Source: Trifolium pratense (Eukaryota > Streptophyta > Magnoliopsida > Fabales > Fabaceae). From it: a stretch of DNA of 64,000 bases. Position numbers and translations under genes: made by a program. The notes beneath the pieces were generated by a model, which saw only the letters and a program-made list of their open reading frames with translations, was not told the DNA's origin and did no database searches. The DNA is taken from assembly GCF_020283565.1 (NCBI RefSeq), contig NC_060065.1:24230409-24294408 (forward strand), written 5' to 3'. Shown in pieces: positions 59,218 to 64,000 of this stretch. The first letter of the stretch is position 1. Every line of letters starts with the position of its first letter.

Positions 59218-59819
59218 CACTACAAGAAAAATTGCACATACCCACGGCTTTTTTACCCAGGGCTGTTTTCCGTGGATAATACCCACGGCTTGGCCATGGA
59301 TAAGGTAAAAATAAGAAAACTATTCTTTCCCTCTAACTTTTTTTCACGAAAATGTTGTTCCCACCTAAAAAAGATTGGCGCGAAAATAGACTTTTTGTTA
59401 CCCACGGCATATCCGTATGTAAGTATAAAATATAATTTTTGGTATCCACGGCATTTCCGTATGTATGTATAAAATATAATTTTATCTGTCTTTTAACTGT
59501 TCCCACGGCATATCCGTCTGTATTGATAAAAAATAATTTTGGTTTCCCACGGAATTTTCGTATATAAAATTATAAAATATAATTATAATTAATTTTTATC
59601 TTAAAGTTATTACTTTATACCCTTTCCTTTCCTTTCTTTTCCTTTTCACTTTCCCATTGCAACACAGCTCGCTAGCACCGTCTCCCTCTCAGCTATACGG
59701 CGATAACGCAGCTCAAGCACCGTCTCGCTCTCATCTCCGACGACCCACTCAGTCGGCGCGACCGTCTCAGCTACTACGAAGACCCAGCAGCGCCGTTTTC
59801 TTCCCTCTCAATTCGAACA

Positions 59820-61224
59820 GTGAGTTTAATCCTTACTTCTCAATCTTCTTATTCTTCTACTTGAATGATATAATGTTGTTCTGTGAAGGTTAGAATCAAC
59901 TTTGTTGTTGTTGGTAGACATGAAATTTTATGGGATTTGCTCTTAGTTAATTTGTTGGAATTTTATAATCTGTTGTTTAGGTTTTTTTTAGCATTTTCCT
60001 GCATTGTTTTGTGATTTGGTCTTGGTTTCATACAATAAGATTTGATCCATGTTTCAATTGATGGAGAAAGATGATGGTCTAGCTTTTTGCTGCTGTCTAG
60101 GTTGTTTTTAGCTCTTTAAATCCTTTTTTTAGTAACTTAATTTCACTATGTCCCAAAAACACTATGTCCCAAAATAACCAACACAGTCACATGAATTAGT
60201 AATATTGTTGAGTAATTCAAAACTAAGTTATTAAGGATTTGCTGAGTAAAAATTGAGGGATTAGATTCTTTTTTCAAATGTGTAGTACAATTGTATCATT
60301 CATTGTCGACAAGAAAAAGACTGGTCTTTATAAAGCTGCTTTGAGCCTTTAAAAAACAGCCACAAACTTGGAAATAAGACGTTAGCGTTATCAGTATGTT
60401 GAGGTGTAAAAAGCAAACAAATCAATAGATTATTAGTATTACAGTACATTTTTTTCCCAAAACATTATATTTTCCGATTAAAAAAAAGAACTATCATTTT
60501 CTCATCATTTGCATATATTTATCCATCCTTTGACCATTTGCAAATTTTGCTTCTACAATTGCATTAACACTCAACTTAATCATGGAGATCGTTGTTCATA
60601 CTATTTATTTGTACAATCAAGTTTCAGCTTATTCAGAATCTACTTAGAAGAAAGTTATAATCCATTACTGTGTTTCCCCCACCAAGTTTCCAACAACTTC
60701 ATTTCTTCTACAATGAAGCACTTGCTCTCTTGTATCAAGTTTTCTACCTCTATTTCCTCTTCTTCTCAGTCTAGTCTCCCTCTATATTACAACCATTTTG
60801 ACAAAAGCTGCTAAATTTTCTAGTAGATCAGCACAGAGCCACTAAAGTAGTTTAATTATTAAGCAAACTTAATGTATGTTACTGTAAAAGTATAAAAATA
60901 GTTGTGTGTTTGTATGTGACATAATGTAGAACTTTCCCTTAAATCTAAACTGAGATTTTGAAATATCTATGATTTGAAGGCTTTATGAAATTTCTAGATA
61001 CTTTCTCATGTAAATCTTCGATTTTTACATCTATTTTTTCTTTTATTTGTGTGTGTTTGTTTGTTTTTGTGTAATTGTGTTTATATGTTTATGTGTGTGT
61101 GCTTATGAGGTAATGATATTGGGAAAAAAAAGTTCTGGTTTTTTTTCTTTTGGGCCTTAGAATTGGTAGCTCTTCTTTCTTGACATCTTATAACTTCAGC
61201 CTTGTGAGTTGTTTTCCTATTTAG
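59820..61224. other. Probable leader intron of the CACTA gene
   Basis: AT-rich, without a coding frame of note. A donor-like GTGAGTTT follows a GC-rich leader at about 59820 and an acceptor-like TTCCTATTTAG precedes 61225. The leader (59657-59820) could encode a short Ser/Pro/Arg-rich peptide but is more likely untranslated. Confidence 0.45.
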
Positions 61225-62189
61225 GAGCTTCTTTTGAAAATGAATGGCTACCCACCTGATCGTAGTTGGGTATATGATAGACTTAACCCTCGTAGAGGGG
61301 GGTTGAAACCCGCCTTTATATCTGGTGTTAAAGAGTTTGTAAGAAAGGCAAAGAGTCGACTTCTGTTTCGTCCCGACATTCTCCATCACAGCCGTTGACT
61401 TCTGTTTCGTCCCGACATACTTCTCTTTCAGCAAATCTACCACCTTCAATACCCGTTGGTAGTGGCGATAGGACGCAGGGGTCACGATACTCTCGTCCTA
61501 TCCATGAGAAGGCGAGTGATGGGAGGCCAATGATTCATCCAGATGGCCGAGGGTATGGAACTAATTTATTTTAACTTGTCATTGTTTCATTGTATACTTC
61601 GATGATATATTTTACATATTGCTTATAAATTGTTTGTAGGTGGGAACCTTGTAGGGTGGCCTCCAGGGCCCTCACCAAAGCAATTCAAGAAAAATATCAA
61701 GATGCATACGCCAAATGGTCAGATATTCCACCAGACATAGTGAACTTATGGTATCAAAAATTTGGTGTAAGATTATATTTCTCATTAACTAAGTTCATTT
61801 ATAGTGAATATTAATGAATATACTCTAATTTTTTCAAAATGTAATATTGTAGAGTTATGTTGCTTGGCTGCCTGAGCATGATTATCAGATTAAGAAAATC
61901 TTTGAATCCAAAGGCTCGAGGCGTCTTTCTGAGATGTACATGGAAGCGAGGAACAAGCGTGAACGCCCATCTTGGATAGGTGAGGATGCTTGGAAAGAGC
62001 TTGATATTGAGTGGAAGAAGCCAGCCTATAAAGCGATATCACAGCGAAATAAGAAGAATCGTAATTCTGCTAAAGGTGGGTCTGTCCATACTGGCGGATC
62101 CATAACTTTCACCGAGCATACCTTACGGATGGTATGTTTTCCCTTCTACATATTGTAAAACTGATTTGCCTGAAACGATTTGCCTGCCA

Positions 62190-63240
62190 TTAAAATGCTG
62201 AACTGTTATGATAGGCTGAACTTGTGATAGGCTGAACTGTTATTATTGTTATTATTGTTGTGATAGGCTGAACTTGCCTGCCATTAAAATCAGGGCCGTC
62301 TCCGAGTATTTAGAGGTCCCGGGCCAATGATAAAAATGGGCCCCTTATAAAAATATAGTTTTTTAAAAAAAAATAGAGTGATTGTATTTGTAGGGAAAAA
62401 AAAATTTAAAATAGTTTGTCTGTTTGGCCCCTTATAAAAATATAGTTTTTTTAAAAAAAATAGAGTGATAAAATAGTTTTTTAAAATAGTTTGTCTGTAA
62501 AAAAAAAAAGAGTTTATGTGATGTATTGTATGAATTGATATATATTATTAAAATGACACAAGGAATTTTTTTTTAGACGTATACACAATTCAATACAATA
62601 GTTGTTTAAAATTTAAATGGTCATTTATTGAAACAATATTTAATATTATTGGTTCAATTCCCCATTTTCTCTGATCTCTTAAAATGAAAAAAAGGGAAAA
62701 ACTTTGTTGCTAGTTGGAATCGAACACATAACCCACCAGCCTTCAATGACTTCGGACTGAAACCCAAACCACTGGGCCGAAGCACATTTCTTGTTACATT
62801 TTCTCCATAACAAGTACTTGTCCTAAAATCTAAATGCTGGGCTTAAAAAAAAATAAAATTAAGGCCCCAAAAATGTTGGGCCCTGGGCTGGGGGCCTGGT
62901 TGCCCTAGCCCAAAACCGGGCCTGATTAAAATGCTGAACTATTATGATAGGTTGAACTTGTGATAGGTTGAACTTGTGATAGGCTGAACTTGTTATGATA
63001 GGCTGAACTTGTGATAGGCTGAACTGTTATTATTGTTATTATTGTTGTGATAGGCTGAACTTGCCAGCCATTAAAATGATGAACTGTTATGATAGGCTGA
63101 ACTGTTATTATTGTTGTGATAGGCTGAACTTGTCTGCCATTAAAATGTTGAACTGTTATGATAGGTTGAACTTGTGATAGGCTAAACTTGTTATAGGATG
63201 AACTGTTATGAATTCTGAACTTGTTTTTATGCTTTATGAA
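62190..63240. repeat. GCTGAACTTGTGATAGG minisatellite in CACTA intron
   Basis: Irregular tandem units of GCTGAACTGTTATGATAG and GCTGAACTTGTGATAG, with ATTATTGTT spacers, at about 62195-62290 and again at 62930-63230. The hAT element separates the two halves. Entirely intronic. Confidence 0.85.
62283..62932. mobile_element. hAT-type element with 8-bp duplication, in CACTA intron
   Basis: Element 62291-62924 (634 bp) with ends CAGGGCCGTCTCCG and, in complement, CAGGCCCGGTTTTGG. It is flanked by perfect ATTAAAAT at 62283-62290 and 62925-62932. It is non-coding. On the - strand it contains a tRNA-like B box (GTGTTCGATTCCAAC, about 62709-62723) and an A-box-like upstream segment, so it may have captured a tRNA-related piece. 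Confidence 0.9.
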
Positions 63241-64000
63241 AGGCTGAAGAGTTGGGTAGAGAACCCACAGTGGATGAGGTCTTTTTAAGAACTCACATTT
63301 GTAAGAAGGACTCAACTTGGGTTGATCTTAGATCTCAAAACACTTATGTAAGAAAAATTAAAGCATTGATTCATTATTTTTTTTGTTTTAGGTTTTAATA
63401 TTAGTACTGTAGCATTTACATTGGTTTTTTAAAATTTTGAACAGGGTAGTTTCCAAAGTAATTTGAATCAGGCCTCAGAAGGTGCAGATGAGAGTGGCTC
63501 CCAAATGGTCGACTCTGCGACTCGTTTAAAACTGTGGGCCAAATCTGTTGGGGGGAAAAATTGAGGACGTCTATATGGTGTAGGAGATAGGTCCTCGAAT
63601 TATAGACCAGGTGTTTCAAGTCTCGCCCCAGACACTGTTCCATCTATGGGTTGCAGCCAAGTTTCATCCCATTATTCTCATGAGATGGCAACACAGTTGG
63701 CCACACTTGAGGAGCGAGCAAAGGCAGCAGAGGATGAGGTTCGGAATACAAGGGAGGAGCTTAGGCAAGCAGAGCTTAAGCGACAAAAGGAAGCTCAGCA
63801 GTCAGAACAGCGTGCTGCAGAGTTCCAAATGCAGCTGATAGCGTTGACAAAAAGTGTAGCTGCCATGCAGGCCGAGCCCTCCCGTCGTCGACGTCGTCAT
63901 CCAGATTATGATGAGGATGAGTCAGAGGATGAGTCTGAGGATGGGTCCGAGGATGGATCCGAGGAAGGGTCTGAGGATGAATCCGAGGATAACGAGGAAA

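Larger units (their letters stand above)
59218..64000 (+). mobile_element. CACTA (En/Spm) transposon, 5' part
   Basis: It starts CACTACAAGAAAAA at 59218. It is followed by subterminal repeats built on CCCACGGCATATCCGTATGT and variants (59240-59560), typical for TNPA binding regions. A GC-rich leader (59657-59820) ending in a donor-like GTGAGT, and a multi-exon En/Spm-family gene (61240 onward), follow. The 3' end is outside the window. The left flanking triplet is TTG. Confidence 0.85.
61240..64000 (+). pseudogene. CACTA-encoded Ptta/En/Spm-type protein, partial, with stop
   Basis: Exons read as about 61225-61552, 61640-61766, 61853-62131, 63243-63347 and 63445 onward, with GT-AG borders. 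The start MNGYPPDRSWVYDRLNP resembles the transposase-associated N-terminal domain of the TNPD-like protein. After a frame change near 61350 comes a Ser-rich segment with a 39-bp tandem repeat, then the Ptta/En/Spm domain: WEPCRVASRALTKAIQEKY, YVAWLPEHDYQIKKIFES, NRNSAKGGSVHTGGS, EPTVDEVFLRTHICKKD. A TGA at 63562-63564 interrupts after LWAKSVGGKN. The same frame then continues with a Glu/Ala/Gln-rich coiled coil (LEERAKAAEDEV) and an acidic Asp/Glu/Ser tail running off the window. This family of proteins binds CACTA ends. The stop and frame break argue against function. Confidence 0.75.

Noticed and set aside
62926..63315. 129-residue - strand frame with repeated VQPI
   Set aside because: Translation of the intronic minisatellite in the CACTA gene.

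Overview
This is a plant nuclear window. It is AT-rich, has GT-AG introns, and is full of plant transposon families (SIRE/Maximus-type copia, chromovirus-type gypsy, LINE, TRIM, Helitron, CACTA, hAT, Mutator-like). The retroelement repertoire and repeat sequences point to a dicot, most likely a papilionoid legume; the species is inference. All exon maps were made by reading frames and splice sites by eye, with no alignment run.

Only two host genes are visible, and they converge. On the + strand (17241-19932) is a three-exon vacuolar amino-acid transporter of the AVT1 group, 409 aa and apparently intact. On the - strand (51763 down to 21572) is a thirteen-exon, 700-aa plastid-type FAD/NAD(P)-binding oxidoreductase resembling Arabidopsis PDE327 (At4g30720). 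Its 2.1 kb of coding sequence is spread over 30.2 kb because nested transposons have inflated its introns. Every exon joins in frame.

Layout. 1-3302: two abutting copies of a Mutator-like foldback family (A), one carrying a minisatellite and a solo LTR. 4228-4400: SINE. 4524: Helitron end. 5496-7394: a 1.9-kb foldback element (B) with palindromic minisatellite loop. 7412-13090: mostly empty, except an hAT-type element at 10698-11639 with an 8-bp target duplication. 13091-16641: a tRNA-like element, a TIR element (C) and a SINE. 17241-19932: AVT1. 21572-51763: the oxidoreductase gene. Intron 9 holds a TRIM split by a SIRE-type copia plus a second TRIM. Intron 7 holds a LINE split by a gypsy element and a TRIM. 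Intron 6 holds a pol-less gypsy derivative. Intron 4 holds a GGGGAGG-rich MITE. 51916: Helitron end. 56403-58160: foldback family A with a clean 9-bp target duplication. 58441-59217: Helitron 3' end with PIF1-type helicase. 59218-64000: 5' end of a CACTA transposon inserted in that Helitron, itself carrying an hAT element in an intron.

The most unusual signal is a palindromic minisatellite core (TGAAACCATT...AATGGTTTCA). It forms tandem arrays in three foldback elements, in families with different termini, and accompanies G/C-run subterminal blocks and a GATGAACAGTGA motif.
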